Under the pieces are notes generated by a model. That model made no database searches and was not told where the DNA came from. It worked only from the letters and a program-made list of their open reading frames with translations. Positions 51,276 to 63,674 of a stretch of 64,000 nucleotides of DNA are shown here, piece by piece. Made by a program: the position numbers and the translations under genes. Positions within the stretch are counted from its first letter, which is position 1. The number at the start of each line of letters is the position of its first letter. Source of the stretch: Humulus lupulus (lineage: Eukaryota > Streptophyta > Magnoliopsida > Rosales > Cannabaceae); assembly GCF_963169125.1 (NCBI RefSeq), contig NC_084798.1:200317481-200381480 (forward strand), given 5' to 3'.

Positions 51276-52603
51276 TGTAAAGACCCAACTAATTTAAAGA
51301 CATCGGACCTTTAAAACTACTAAGACATGATTACTATCTTTTGGATATATACATAAAATAATAAAATTTTATTACTGTTCATTGATAAAATAATAAAGAG
51401 AACAAAATATGTAATTAAAATTTAAATATTCAAAGTACTAAGTGCAGAAACTTTAAAGACATAATTCAAAAGACTCAAAAATAACAACGTCATCCTTAAT
51501 TGATCTCATCGGTTCATTTCTTTAGAACCTCGCTCGATACACAAGCCAAAGCCTCCTCGGATCCATCTCACCTTCCATGTTCATTTTCTTGCACAATTCA
51601 AATGAAAAGGAATGAGCCTAATGCCCAGTAAGAAAAAACTACTAAAATATAAAATATAAAATAGATTTCAATATTAATGGCCACTAACTCATTATCGTAG
51701 TATGTGATCAAAATTGCTATAGTCATCTTATTTTAACTATTATTTTAGAGGTAGGTTTAGTCACAATTATAGTCTACGATAACAATAAAAAAATCTCGGG
51801 ATTTGCTATCTAAGCAACCATATTTCCCGAGTGACTAAAGACAGAAAAAAAAAACATACAAACACATAGCACATAAAATCTAACTTATTTTCCTTACCAA
51901 AATCGAGGTATTGGAGACAAGTGTGGGATTGGAAACTCCTAAAACCAAACATTATAAACCATAAGTTTTCTAGAGAAAAGAAGATAAAGAAAAGATCTAA
52001 ACCATTGGAATAAAGACTTACCGAAAATCTTAAGTTTCAAAGAAATCGAGTACCTAACCAAAAGTCATTATGACGTGTTAGGATTTGAACTAAAAGAAAA
52101 GAATAAGAAGAATAAAAATAAACTAGATCTGAGGATTAAGAGTACCTTAGATAGATAAAGCTTCAATCTATACCACAAACACCAAAATCACACTATAACT
52201 TACTTCCCAAGTGTTTAGAAAAGCTTAGATTTGAAATCTTTATACCCCAAAACCCTAGTGTTTCTCTCTAGAACAAAAATGACTGCTTGGAGGCACTGAG
52301 AAGTGTTTGAAAAATGATGCAAATGACTAAGTGAAGGGTCCTATTTATAGGTTTCAAGGAGTGAAACTAAATACTATTAAAAAGAATGAATAAATGAATA
52401 AAAATGGCACTTTCCGCTCAAAAAATGTCCAAAACTCGGTCATAATCGTTTAAGAACAAGTCCAAGCTGTTGAGGATTGATTCTAGCTTTAGATTTCACA
52501 TCACCCACTATAGGCAATATATCCCCTGCCCTGTTTTGTTGAGGGTCAATAGTTTCGATCATGCAAAGTCAACATATTTTTCTGTATCAGCATAGGCGAT
52601 ATA
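51276..52603 (-). repeat. 5' LTR of the minus-strand Ty3 element, partial
   Basis: It ends (minus strand) in GGGTCTTTACA next to the primer site. A TATAAATAGG box on the minus strand near 52337-52346 gives the promoter. The copia element cuts it at 52603; the remainder should lie beyond the copia 3' LTR, outside the window. The last five bases GATAT (52599-52603) are the expected copia target site. Confidence 0.75.
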
Positions 52604-54440
52604 TGTTGGGAATTGTGCCTTGAAAGCATATGTAGTAGACATTGTTTCATGAAATAAATAAATAAATTGAATTTGTTATGCATATATTTTATGGACTATA
52701 TTATTCTGTGATAATATTATGTAAATATCAGAAAAATTCCTAAGTTCATATATGTGACCTCAAACATGTATTGGTACAGGAGGATTGTGTTTGAGATAAA
52801 TGAACTTGAATAGTTCGCAGTAAAATAAAGTTATGGAATCTTTAGAATAATTACTGCAAGTACGATCCACTAGTATTATGAATACATGTGATTTAGATCT
52901 GAATCACTAGTGTAGTAGGACACTTTAGTAGATGTACTTTATATATTAGAGAATATATAGAACTGGACCAGATATGTTTATTAATACTTAGTTAAATATC
53001 GTTTCGAAGTATTAATTAAATATATCAACTTATGATCATATACAAATAGATCTTAATCCTGAAGTTACTATGAACTCTTGTTTATGTTATATGAGTTCTT
53101 TGATTCACTCGTTAGGGTCTGTCAGAATGATCAGGCTATAAACTTTTGTTTTGGGAACTCATTAATGCAAATGGCTAGGGACATAGTATACAGATATAGA
53201 ATCTATACCTTCTCGCAAAAAATTGAATAATGGTTCTCTTAAGGGTTGACTTTTGGGACTGAAAGGTTATTGACCTCAAATTCATAATTCAGTTATGAAT
53301 TAACCTTCACTAGTAAAGTCAATGGTACTTAAGGAAATAAGAGATAATTAAAAGGGTAAAACGGTAATTTTATTCCCGATTAATTATTGACCATTATTAG
53401 AGGGTAATTTGTAGGCAATATTTATATCAATGAACACTTTATCATTATAAAGTACTCAGTAAATGAAATATCTATAATTACAAGAGTGTAGTCTCATATT
53501 TATAGTGGAACAATCATGAGATTAATAAATTAAGATTATTTAATTAAAGAGTTTAATTAATAATCTCAAATTTATTGGAGCTTGGAATTATAGGTCCATA
53601 GGTCCCCACAACGACTCTATCAACATTATTCAAGGCAAGAGTTGATAAAAAAGGAAAAATAGTTGAAAGACATATTTAAGAAGAATTTTGTTTTTCGGGC
53701 CAAATATGTAATTATATGATAATGGTGATTAATTAATTAATTACAAATTAGTTGTTATTAAAAAAATTAATTAATATTTAATTATAATGTAATTTTCAAA
53801 ATTATATTAAATAATTAAATTAATTTCAAAATTATATAAAATAATTAATTAATTATAATTTTCAAAATTATAATAAATTAAATATTTATTTTCGAAATTA
53901 TTGGTTTTAATTAATTGGTAGAATTAATTAAATATCTTTATTTGAGTGGGAGATAATAATCTGATAAGTTCAAATTGGATTTGAATTTAAAAGATTGATA
54001 TTTATTCAAATAATTAATTATATTTGATAATTAGTTAAAATGACATTTAATTAAATTAGAATTAATTATCAGGTTGTTAGATTTTTATTTGACAAAGTAG
54101 TTTGAATAAATTATTAAATAAAAATTAAAAAATCAAATATCCTTAAAAATTAGGGTGGTACACGACCACACACAGGACTGTGTGTGGCGTGTACTGCATA
54201 TTTTCAAGGACAGATTTTTTAATTTTATTTATTTAATTAATTAATTAATTAATGGATAATTCAAAAATTAGTTTTTGGATATTTTCATTAATAAGATAAT
54301 TAATTAATTAAAAGATAAATTGTAAGTTAGTTAGAGATTTATTTTTTAAATTTGAATATTTTCTTTTTAAGTAAGACTTATCAAAAAATATACAGAGAAT
54401 TCAAGATACAGAATTATTCGCTCTGTGAATAGAACGATAC

Positions 54441-55682
54441 TGTTATACCCAAAAATTGGAGATCAATGACGTGGCAATAAAGGTGACAAGTGACAGTGCA
54501 TGATCACTAAAAGACACATTAATAGTCAATAAATACATTGACTCCTCAGAGTTGTGATAAAGGGACCCGGTAGACTGACGAAGAATTTGGACTGCTTGAA
54601 AGATGTCATAACCAAGCCAAGTGCACCTTGGTCCTAGGAGGCTAAGGAGAATGCATCCTAGGAGAGCTAAGGAGAGTGCATCCTAGGAGGCTAAGGAGAG
54701 TGCATCCTAGGAGGCTAAGGAGAATGCATCCTAGGAGAGCTAAGGAGAAGGAGTCCCCTGCAAGCCAAGAATTGGGACTTAGATTTTGACAAGGAGAGCC
54801 TACACAATGTCCGATCGGACATAGTTGGGAGATGCTAAAGGAGAGTGCCTCAGACTTGTCCAAGGTGAGATGCCAAGGAGGATGGATCTGACCACCTTGG
54901 TCCGAGGAGAAGGCAAGAGGAGGATGCCTCGGACCACCTTGGTCCGAGGAGTTTGCCACAAGGTCCGATCGGACCTTGATTGGAGGAAGTAGGCTTGGAC
55001 CTACCCGAGGTGAAAGGCCAAGGGGGTTGGCTCGGACTACCTTGGTCCGAGGAGAGCCAAGCACGCATTACTTTGGTCCAAGGAGAGCCATGCATACATC
55101 ACTTTGAACCAAGGAAAGCTTGAAGGAGTAACCAACATGCATGTGAGACTACGTCAAAATCCCCGGAACGACTTCAGCAAGAATTGGTCTAGGCACCCGG
55201 GAATCTCTCGCTCCTTACTCAAATTGAGGAGTCAGTTGTATTTTAAGTATTTCTTGTAATTTAAATATAGTATGAATAATAAAATATCCCTATCTAAAGG
55301 GGATATCAGCTGAGGATCCCAAGCCTATAAATAGAGGGCTTATGGGATGAGAGGGGGCTTCTGCTGCTTCTTCTTTCTAGAGAGAGAAATTTGGGTCTGA
55401 ATATTCTAGAGAGAGAAAGTGCTGAAATAAGAGAGAAGTCTTGTATTTTTGCAATCTGTACTGAAGAAACTCAGTTGGCTCAGTCCATCTGATCTTGAGT
55501 ATGGATTAATAAATCACAACTCTAAGTGGATTAGGCTATTACCGACAATCGGGGCTGAACCACTATAAAAATCTTGTGTGTTCTTTATTTTCTTTATTAA
55601 AACTGTTTGTTGTCATTTACATTCTCTTGAAGGCTTGTCGTTATTGACGTTCTCACGTCGTTGGCTAAAAACGCAGTCAACA
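54441..55682 (+). mobile_element. Solo LTR E, 1,242 bp, inside the copia LTR
   Basis: It starts TGTTATACCC and ends CGCAGTCAACA, with a perfect target duplication GATAC (54436-54440 and 55683-55687). A CCTATAAATAGAGGGC box near 55324-55339 gives plus-strand orientation. It holds two blocks of short tandem repeats in its first half. Confidence 0.92.
54627..55120. repeat. Short tandem repeats in solo LTR E
   Basis: First block, to about 54750: four to five units near 30 bases of GGAGAGTGCATCCTAGGAGG-type sequence. Second block, 54850-55110: units with CCACCTTGGTCCGAGGAG, and two GTCCGATCGGAC palindromes (about 54810 and 54963). The ORFs seen here on the minus strand are by-products of the repeats. 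Confidence 0.8.
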
Positions 55683-56097
55683 GATACTTTTCTATCTCTC
55701 CCTGAAAAGATATAGAACCAATTTCAAGCCTCATTCTCTTGATCTCATGTGTTGAGTACATCAAGAAGAATCACAAATTAACTATCATTTTTCTCTAAGT
55801 GCCCACCCACTTCTTGAGGTGTAGAGAACGTTGTGGAAGATCTTGGTGTGAGCACCTGGGAGTAACTTGGATAGGAAGATCGTTCTTATTACGAAAAGAT
55901 AGCAATAACACTTGATAGGCTTCAAGAGGTATGAAATCTATTCTTATCTTGCTTATGATTAATGTATGTATATTAATGGATCCGCATATTTAAAGGTAGT
56001 TTAAATATGGTAGTTTAAATATGTTACAAAAGTTTTGTTGTACACTGGGCCAACCCACCACCATTCCGCTGGGTATTAGGAAACTCGTTCCTAACAA

Positions 56098-56110
56098 TTG
56101 GTATCAGAGA
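56098..56110 (+). other. Primer-binding site of the copia element
   Basis: TTGGTATCAGAGA follows the LTR end after one base. It matches the usual plant copia primer site for initiator tRNA-Met (TGGTATCAGAGC) except for the last base. Confidence 0.85.
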
Positions 56111-58014
56111 GGTCATTAATCTCTGCATACATTAATTAATGTGTGGGCATAATATGCATTCTTATGTTATTGTAATATATGTGAATGGATGGATGAATGT
56201 ATGATTATAGTTTATTCTTAAGGATCGTTAATTATATGGTGTTTTGGGTTTAGGAATTGTTCTTAAAATTCTAGATGAAAATGTAAGCCATTTTGGGGCA
56301 TATGAATTTTTTGTAATTTAAGTTTCTGCATTAAATTATTTGAAAAAATTATGTAAGGCCCGAGCCCTTGGTTCTGTGCCCCGAAGCCCGCACCTCTCCC
56401 AGTCGCGTGCCTGCACCCCTATGCTCGCCAGCCACGCGCCCAGCACCCCTACGCCTGTCGCACATGCCCCGCGCCTTTGCCCCCCTACGCTCGCCAGCCA
56501 TGCGCCCAGAGCCCCCTTCCACTTGCGCCTGTTGCACGCGCCCCTACCCCTACCAGCTCCACACGCCCATGCCAAGCCACTAGAACTAGCCCGTGCGACC
56601 CAGCCGCATTGTCCAGCCATGTTGCATGCCCCATGCCGAGCCTACTTGTGCCGCCAACCCTAGGGTTTTTAATCCTAGGGTTTTCACATTATTATTCATT
56701 TAAATTATGGGCCTAATTAATTTTAGCCCATAATTAAAATTGTTTTATTTTGAATTAATTGCATGAGCCCAAATTCAAAACTGGGCCTAATAACTTATTG
56801 GACATTAAAGCCCAAGTTAATTATTCTTAAAAATTGTTTAAGATAATTAAAAGTTATTTAATTCAAAATTAAATGGATAAGTGTCTTAATGGATTAAGAC
56901 TACTTGTGAAGGCCCAAAATTGAAGATAGAGATCTCTTTAGGTTTTATTTAGTCTCTTATATTTTTGTGTATATTTTTGCAAGTGTTACAATTTTTCTAG
57001 AAATACCCAAGACACCCGGCCCGCATTTATTTATTTAAATGTTTGAATGTGATTAAATTGTTTAATACTTTTTCATGCATTTTTGACATGCCATACATAT
57101 AACCCACACAGTATTTAAAATTGTGCATGCATCTCATATGAGTAGAAACATGCCTTAGGATTGTCCTTTGTGATTATATGATTTATGTGATGAACCATAT
57201 AATAATAAATCTAGTTTTAAACTAGTTCAAGAGCAGAAATAGATTTTAAAAGTTGTTTAATTTCTAGTATTTAATAAAATTATTTTATTAAATAAATAAA
57301 TGATATTCCTAGTAATTATAACAAATTAAAATTGAATTAATTAGGGCTTAGTTCTATAATTTTAATTTTACTTAATTTGATTAGTAATTATTAGAATATC
57401 ATTTGGTAAAAATAGATCACTTTATTCTTACAACCAATTAAAAAGCATAGGATGTTTTGAGAAAACATATATTCTAAAATAGTGAGTGAGAGAGGGAATT
57501 ATGACAATAAGTCTCATGGTCTCCATTATTAATTGACGCTAAGGTAGCATGGAGAGGGCCTCGCGACACCATTGATTGTGTCCCCCTAAGGAAGGCTTCT
57601 GACTGTGTTATTCTTAAGGCAAACTTGTTTTCAAGAATAGGATTTAATGATGTATTTCAAGTTTGACTGACCCTAAGGCACACTCTTGAGTTAAGTCATT
57701 GATCTAAAATAATGGGTTACACTCATAAGGAACATTAGGCTTTCGAGCGGACTAGTGTATTTTGGATCAAACAAGCGGTTGTTTATAAGTCAAGAGAGAA
57801 ATATTGATTTAAGTTTTCACTTATAAATTTAAGAACTTGTCTCAAAATTAATTTGGAATTAGTCTAACCTACCCTAAGGCTGGTCCATTAATGTTCAAAT
57901 TAATTAATCATGGAATTAGTAATTATTTTTTATGTGTTCTTTAATTGTTGTATTCATGCATCACGTTTACTATTCTGAAAATTAGTGATATTTATTATAT
58001 GAATAAATTCATTT
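56111..58014 (+). other. Leader of the copia element with a C-rich island
   Basis: A 1.9-kb leader without gag coding. The stretch 56355-56660 is strongly C-rich and contains two diverged copies of TACGCTCGCCAGCCATGCGCCCAG-type sequence about 65 bases apart; its proline-rich and glycine-rich ORFs look like compositional artefacts. The rest is AT-rich, with GGCCCAAAATTGAAG-type segments near 56910. No regulatory element is recognised. Confidence 0.6.
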
Positions 58015-58395
58015 TTGTTCATTTATTTATTCCCAACAAATATGTATATTGGTGAATTACACACCGATGCCTTTCTCAAATCTTTGGTTTTTGAACCTAA
58101 AAACATGCAACACTGGTATCGAGGCATATTGAGCATTTTTTCTTATAAGAAGTTGATGTCAACCGTCTCTAACAAACCTCCAGCAGAACCACCTTTGGCT
58201 ACTAGCTATGAAGCAGAAGAAAAATATGCAAATTAGATAAAATCCGATCGGTTGGCACGTTATTGCATGCTTTCAACCATGCCTGACGAAACAAAGGAAA
58301 AATATATACACTATACCTCAACACATGAGATGTGGCGAGCAATGACAGAGGAAGTCTTTGCTGAGTGTCATCGTTTGTATCAAACGAAAAAGGTA
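58015..58395 (+). pseudogene. copia gag, N-terminal fragment
   Basis: The frame reads ELHTDAFLKSLVFEPKNMQHW, a Pro-rich bit, EAEEKYAN, a TAG stop, then KSDRLARYCMLSTMPDETK and STHEMWRAMTEEV. This is the start of the UBN2-type copia gag. It stops near 58395; the rest of gag, its zinc knuckle and the protease are missing. Confidence 0.75.
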
Positions 58396-58894
58396 AATAA
58401 GATTTACATACATTTTTTCAACTTTGAATAGTAGATTCAAATACTATGAATAGCATATTCAAATTTTTGGACAGTAGATTCAAAAATATATGTCACTAAT
58501 CTATTTTTCTTTTTGTTTTTCCTTTTGCATAATCATAACCCTGAAAAGGAGGAAGAGACTGATGAGGATTTTGATAGCAAGTAAAAGTGGAGAAGTTGGA
58601 GAGTAGTTTTATTGTTAGTTGAACAATTTAAATTTTTATTTTATTTTAGAAATTCTAGATTTCTTTGAACAAAGAAAACTACAGTCTAGAAATTTAGTTT
58701 ACTATTAGTAATTTTGATTATTAATGTTTGGAAACTTATTTCTATTTTTGCATGACATTTATTTCTTTTATTAATAAAATAGTTATTATTTAAAGAAATT
58801 ATCTATTTACTTGTTATGTAAATGCTTTGGGATAAGCAATTTTACATACTTATAATGAATGACAAATTATTTACTATAATTCTGAATTATTTAA
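58396..58894. other. Unassigned segment between copia gag and integrase
   Basis: This replaces the missing part of gag and protease. It holds three copies of a TAGTAGATTCAAAT-like 28-base unit (58425-58482), a short acidic reading EEETDEDFDSK followed by TAA (58549-58584), and AT-rich DNA resembling a 3' untranslated region. The source is not recognised. No flanking duplication was found. Confidence 0.4.
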
Positions 58895-61401
58895 AACAGC
58901 TAATCCTAGATCTATTAAACGACAAAATATTGATTCCGATAGTGAAACATATCTATGGCACTTGAGATTGGGTCATATTGGTCTAGACAGAACTAATAGG
59001 CTTGTAAAGGATGGTCATTTAAGATAACTATCTATTGGATCTCTCCCTGTTTGTGAATCCTGTCTAGAAGGCAAGATGACCAAGAGACCTTTCTCTCTTA
59101 AAGGTTCAAGAGCCACAAAACTACTTCAGCTAGTACATATGGATGTTTGCGGTCCACTTAATGTACAAGCAAGAGGAGGTTATGAATACTTCATCACTTT
59201 CATTGACGATTATTCAAGATATGGTTACCTATACTTAATGCAATGAAAATCTGAAACTTTTGGAAAGTTCAAAGAATTTCAAGCAGAGGCTGAAAAGAAA
59301 TTAAGTAAATCATTAAAAGTTCTTCGATCTGATCGAGGAGGAGAGTACTTGGATTTTTAATTTGAGGACCATCTGTGTGAGCATGGTATTCAATCCCAAC
59401 TCACAACACCTGGAACGCCACAGCAAAATGGTGTTTCAGAAAGACGGAACAGAACGTTATTAGATATGGTTAGATCAATGATGAGTTTCTCATCATTACC
59501 ACTGTCATTCTGGGGCAATGCGATTCAATGTGCTCTATACATATTGAATGTTGTTCCATCTAAGTCTATCCAAAAGACAACCATGGAATTATGGAATGGT
59601 TGTAAACCTAGTTTACACCACTTTCGAATTTGGGGGTGTCCTGCACACGTGCTTAAAGGAAAGACTGAGAAGTTGGAATCACGCTCAGAAGTGTGCATGT
59701 TTGTGGGATATTCCAAAGAGACTAGAGGTGGAATTTTCTATAGTCCAAAAGAAAATAAAACATTTGTATCGACAAATACAACTTGTCTTGAACATGACTA
59801 TGTTAACAAACCTCGCAGTAAAGTTGTACTGGAGGAGATGGTCTCGAATGAAGTTGCAAAGTCACCAGCAACAACCAATGCGAAACGGCAAGAGGAAACT
59901 GCTAGTTCTAGTCAAAATAGTAGAGAGCCTTGTCGTAGTGGGAGGGTTAGTAAGCAACCCACATGCTATGAACATGAAGTTCAAATGCTTGTGTCGGACA
60001 CAAACAAAGACGATCCATTGACATTTAAAGATGCAATGAATGATTCTGACAAGGACAAATGGCAAGAAGCCATGAACTAAGAAATGGAATCAATGTATTC
60101 CAATTCTGTCTAGATTCTTGAAGATCCACCTAAGAATATCAAACCCATTGGTTGCGAGTGGATATTCAAGAAGAAAAGAGGAGTGGATGGGAAAGTAAAG
60201 ACTTTCAAAGCAAGGCTTATAGCCAAAGGCTACACACAGAAAGAATGGGTTGATTATGAGGAAAAAACTTCTCCTGTAGCCATGCTAAAATCCATTCGTA
60301 TACTCTTGTCCATTGCTACGTGCATGGATTATGAGATTTGGCAAATGGATGTCAAAACAGCTTTTTTGAATGGCTACCTTGACGAAACCATTTACATGTC
60401 TCAACCAGAAGGGTTCGAATTAAAGGTCAATAGCAAAAAGTTTGCAAGATTCTTAGGTCCATTTATGGACTCAAACAAGCTTCTAGATCTTAAAATCTTA
60501 GATTTGATGACACAATTAAAATGTTTGGTTTTGAACAAAACGTTGACGAACTTTGTGTCTATAAACAAATTAAAGATGGTGTAGTAGTATTCCTCGTTCT
60601 TTATGTTGATGATATATTACTGATTAGAAATGGCGTAACATCATTATCAAAGGTAAAGAACTGGTTAGTTGAACAATTCCAAATGAAAGATTTGGGAGAA
60701 GTCAAGTATGTTCTGGGCATTAAAATTCTCAGAGATAGACAGAATAAAACTTTGGCACTGTCTCAAGCAATTTATATTGATAAGGTGCTAGAACGCTTTA
60801 ATATGCACAACTCCAAAAAGGGTGATATGCCAACCCGTTCTGGAGTATTTCTTTCCAAGGAGTAGTGTCCTAAAACACCTAAAGAAGAGGAAGATATGAG
60901 ACAGTATTCCTATGCCTCAACGGTAGGCAGTCTAATTTACGCCATGTTGTGTACAAGACCTGACATTTGTTATGCAGTAGGGATAATCAACCATTATCAA
61001 TCCAATCATGGATTGAGTCATTGGACTGCAGTGAAGAATATTCTCAATTATCTTAGAAATACTAGAGATTATATGCTTGTATATTCAGGTGGAGGCCTGA
61101 ACCCCACTTGTTACACTGATTCTGATTTTCAATCAGACAGAGATAGTCGGAAATCAACTTCTGGATCAATGTTTACTCTTGGAGGAGGAGCAATAGTCTA
61201 GCGAAGTGTTAAACAAACCATCATTGCAGACTCCACCATGGAAGCCGAGTATATAGCAGCTTATGAAGCAGATAAGGAGGCTGTGTGGCTCAAAAAGTTC
61301 TATTCAGATCTAGAAGTAGTACCAGATGTGGATAAGTCACTAGTCCTATACTGTGATAACAGTGGGGCAGTAGCTAACTCAAAGGAACCATGGAGTCACA
61401 A
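58895..61401 (+). pseudogene. copia pol: integrase, reverse transcriptase, RNase H
   Basis: Integrase: HLRLGHIGLDR and CESCLEGKM (zinc site), HMDVCGPLN, LRSDRGGEYL and QQNGVSERRNR (Asp-Asp-Glu core). Reverse transcriptase: WIFKKKRGVDGKVKTFKAR, QMDVKTAFLNGYLDETIYM, and the catalytic YVDDILL near 60605. RNase H: ASTVGSLIYAM, SDFQSDRDSRKSTSG, MEAEYIAAYEADKEAVWL and LYCDNSGAVANSKEP. At least six stops (for example near 59025, 59245, 59358, 60078, 60112) and frameshifts near 60445-60520 kill it. The minus-strand chromovirus cuts it at 61401, just before the end of RNase H. Confidence 0.92.
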
Positions 61402-63638
61402 TGTAACGCTCTGGATAGCCAAGACCGCTACACTATGTACTTATAAGGTACAGGACTTGCTAATCAAGTCATTTAGTTAAAAACGTGTCACTAACCATGA
61501 AAGTGCTAGGGTTAAAAAGGTTTTGGTCTCAAGAGTTACACTTTATATAATTTAACAGTTTTATAGGTGGGATCCCAAAAAGAAACAGTGTTTAAAAGTT
61601 GGTTTACAGAATCTCCAAAATACAGACAACCATCAGCCATACTAAGGCAAAATAGACATTTCTGGTTCTCATATTCCTGTCTTTCCTCCAACCGTGGCAG
61701 CTGAGCAGCTGGTCATGTACATTCAGCTCACAGAGCTCTCCAAGTCAGGGCTGGTCAAGTTTGCCCTTGCCTTTACCTGCACCACGTAGCACCTATGAGT
61801 CAAGGCCCAGCAAGAAAACATAATATGCAACACAAACAACAATAACAGATAGTCATTTCTTTAACCATGACCAAACACTTACTACACCACATTAACCACT
61901 CAGCACTTATTCAGAACCAATGACGCAACTAACCACAAATAACAATTAGGTCACATAATAGTCAGGGCCGACAACTTAGGCCGCACCCTCTGTTTACCCC
62001 ACTGACTCCGGCCCGCTTATACCGAGCTCAGTCCATAATAAGCTGTCCTCGACTACCATTGGCCAAGCCACGCCCTGTGCACTAGTGTAACCCTTGGCAT
62101 TCTTAGGTTGTTGGTTCACTGTTTACATGGCTTAATACCATCCTTTCAAGCATACATATTAGGGAACCCTTAGTCCCGTTACAAGTACACAACCGGGTGC
62201 AGTTTTCTTACCTTTAATTTCTACGTTCACTGATTATGAGCGACGTTCCTCGAGCACGATCTGTTTCCCGAGCCCTAGCTTTAACACCTAGTCACAACCA
62301 AGGTTTGGATTCCATTAATATTCAAATAAAGGTTTCCAGGTACAATACTAGCTTTCGGGACATCGAATTCCACCAAGCACGGTGGTGAAATCGATCCCGA
62401 GCACCCTAGGCTAGATTCCCGCGCTTAAAATCCCCAAATGATCAAGAATGCATCTAAGGGCTGCGGCCCTTGAAACCTAGCCGCGGCCCGCACCTAAAAC
62501 AGAGCCCAAGGCCCCCAGCAAGCAGACACGCGTCGCAGCGCTCTCCCTTGGCCGAGCCTCCCTGGCTCTCTTACTTCGTAGGGCCGCAGAGCTCTAGAAC
62601 AGAGTCACGACCCTCCCCTTCATGCCCAGAAAAATCAACCATTTCTAGCATCCTAACCCCATCCAAAACCATCCCAAAGCACCCTAACTCAAAACCCATT
62701 AATCACAAAACTTTTAACATGACTCTAACAACATAATCCAACAGAAATCCAGCCTAAAATCCTACTAAAGTTCCATTTTTTATTTCTGAAACCCAGCAAC
62801 TCAAACACCAAAACAAGTCATGCAATACTCAAATTTAAACCTCTAAATTACGAGTTGAAGCTTACCTCTTTTGCTGAACCACTTTCTTGACAAATTCCTG
62901 AGCTAAAATCCAAGCTTCTCAGCTTAATTCAACCCTTAAACATCAAAGCCATAAACACCCTTAATACCCAGCCAAAACTCAAAATTCAAATGCTCAGAGG
63001 TATGATTCAGCCCTTACCTTAATCTTGGTTGAGTTCCCTTAGCTGAGCACTAGATTCAACCTATAGGTTTCCAGCCCAAATCACTAAATTCCCAGCTGGT
63101 TTTCCTTGAATTTTCTATAGTTTCTTGAAAGTGAAAGGAGAAGGAAGAGAAGAAGAGATGAGGTTGGTTTGTGTTTTATTCCTCTGTTTTTTATTAACTT
63201 AGTCTAATCCTAGCCATTTAAATCAATCCCGAGGTTCGAGGTACCAGAAACGTCCCCGAGGGCAAAACGGTAAATTTCCCCAATATTCCCGCCTAAGCTT
63301 CCTACCCTCAAATATATCTCCGTATATTTATTTCCATAACCCGATAGTCTAAATAACTACCCGATACCTAAAATACCCCTGACTTATCCAAAGTCAAATA
63401 TTAAGCCCTGTTGTGACTTTTCCCGCTATCTAGCTCCCTAGGATCGCCTCAAGTCACACTCTGCAAATCTACCCACATAATAATGTGGTTCTCACAGATA
63501 TAACATTTAACCACATTTACATTCATATAATCATACAAGCATGAATTTAAATCAATAAACTCACACATAAACCAATTATGCCTTCCTGACGCACTAATCA
63601 AGGCCCTTAAGTCATATTAGTGATTTTGGGTCGTTACA
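61402..63638 (-). repeat. 3' LTR of a minus-strand chromovirus, 2.2 kb
   Basis: On the minus strand it starts TGTAACGACCC (63638) and ends GAGCGTTACA (61402). It is related to the LTRs at 21221 and 44910, including the CCACATTATTATGTGG segment and GC-rich TCGCAGCGC/GCGGCCCGC motifs (62460-62640). The flank at the copia side is CACAA (61397-61401), the expected target duplication; its partner lies beyond the window. Confidence 0.88.
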
Positions 63639-63674
63639 ACTATCCCCTCCTACTGAGAATTTCGTCCTCGAAAT
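63639..63674 (-). other. Palindrome and polypurine tract of the minus-strand chromovirus
   Basis: On the minus strand AATTTCGAGGACGAAATT is followed by CTCAGTAGGAGGGGATAGT and then the LTR. The layout equals that at 44873-44909 on the other copy. Confidence 0.8.

Larger units (their letters stand above)
52604..56096 (+). repeat. 5' LTR of a copia element (interrupted by solo LTR E)
   Basis: It starts TGTTGGGAATTGTGCC and ends GTTCCTAACA, directly before a tRNA-Met primer site. Without the insertion at 54441 it is about 2.25 kb, long for a copia LTR. The middle (53640-54420) is AT-rich with TTAATTAATTAA runs. Positions 53561-53631 recur at 23832-23907. The 3' LTR is outside the window. Confidence 0.8.

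Noticed and set aside
54642..55095. Minus-strand ORFs rich in Leu, Ser and Pro in solo LTR E
   Set aside because: They follow the short tandem repeats of the LTR and point against its promoter.
56336..56716. Cluster of proline-rich and glycine-rich ORFs on both strands
   Set aside because: All frames are open because the island is C-rich with few AT bases; it lies in a retrotransposon leader.
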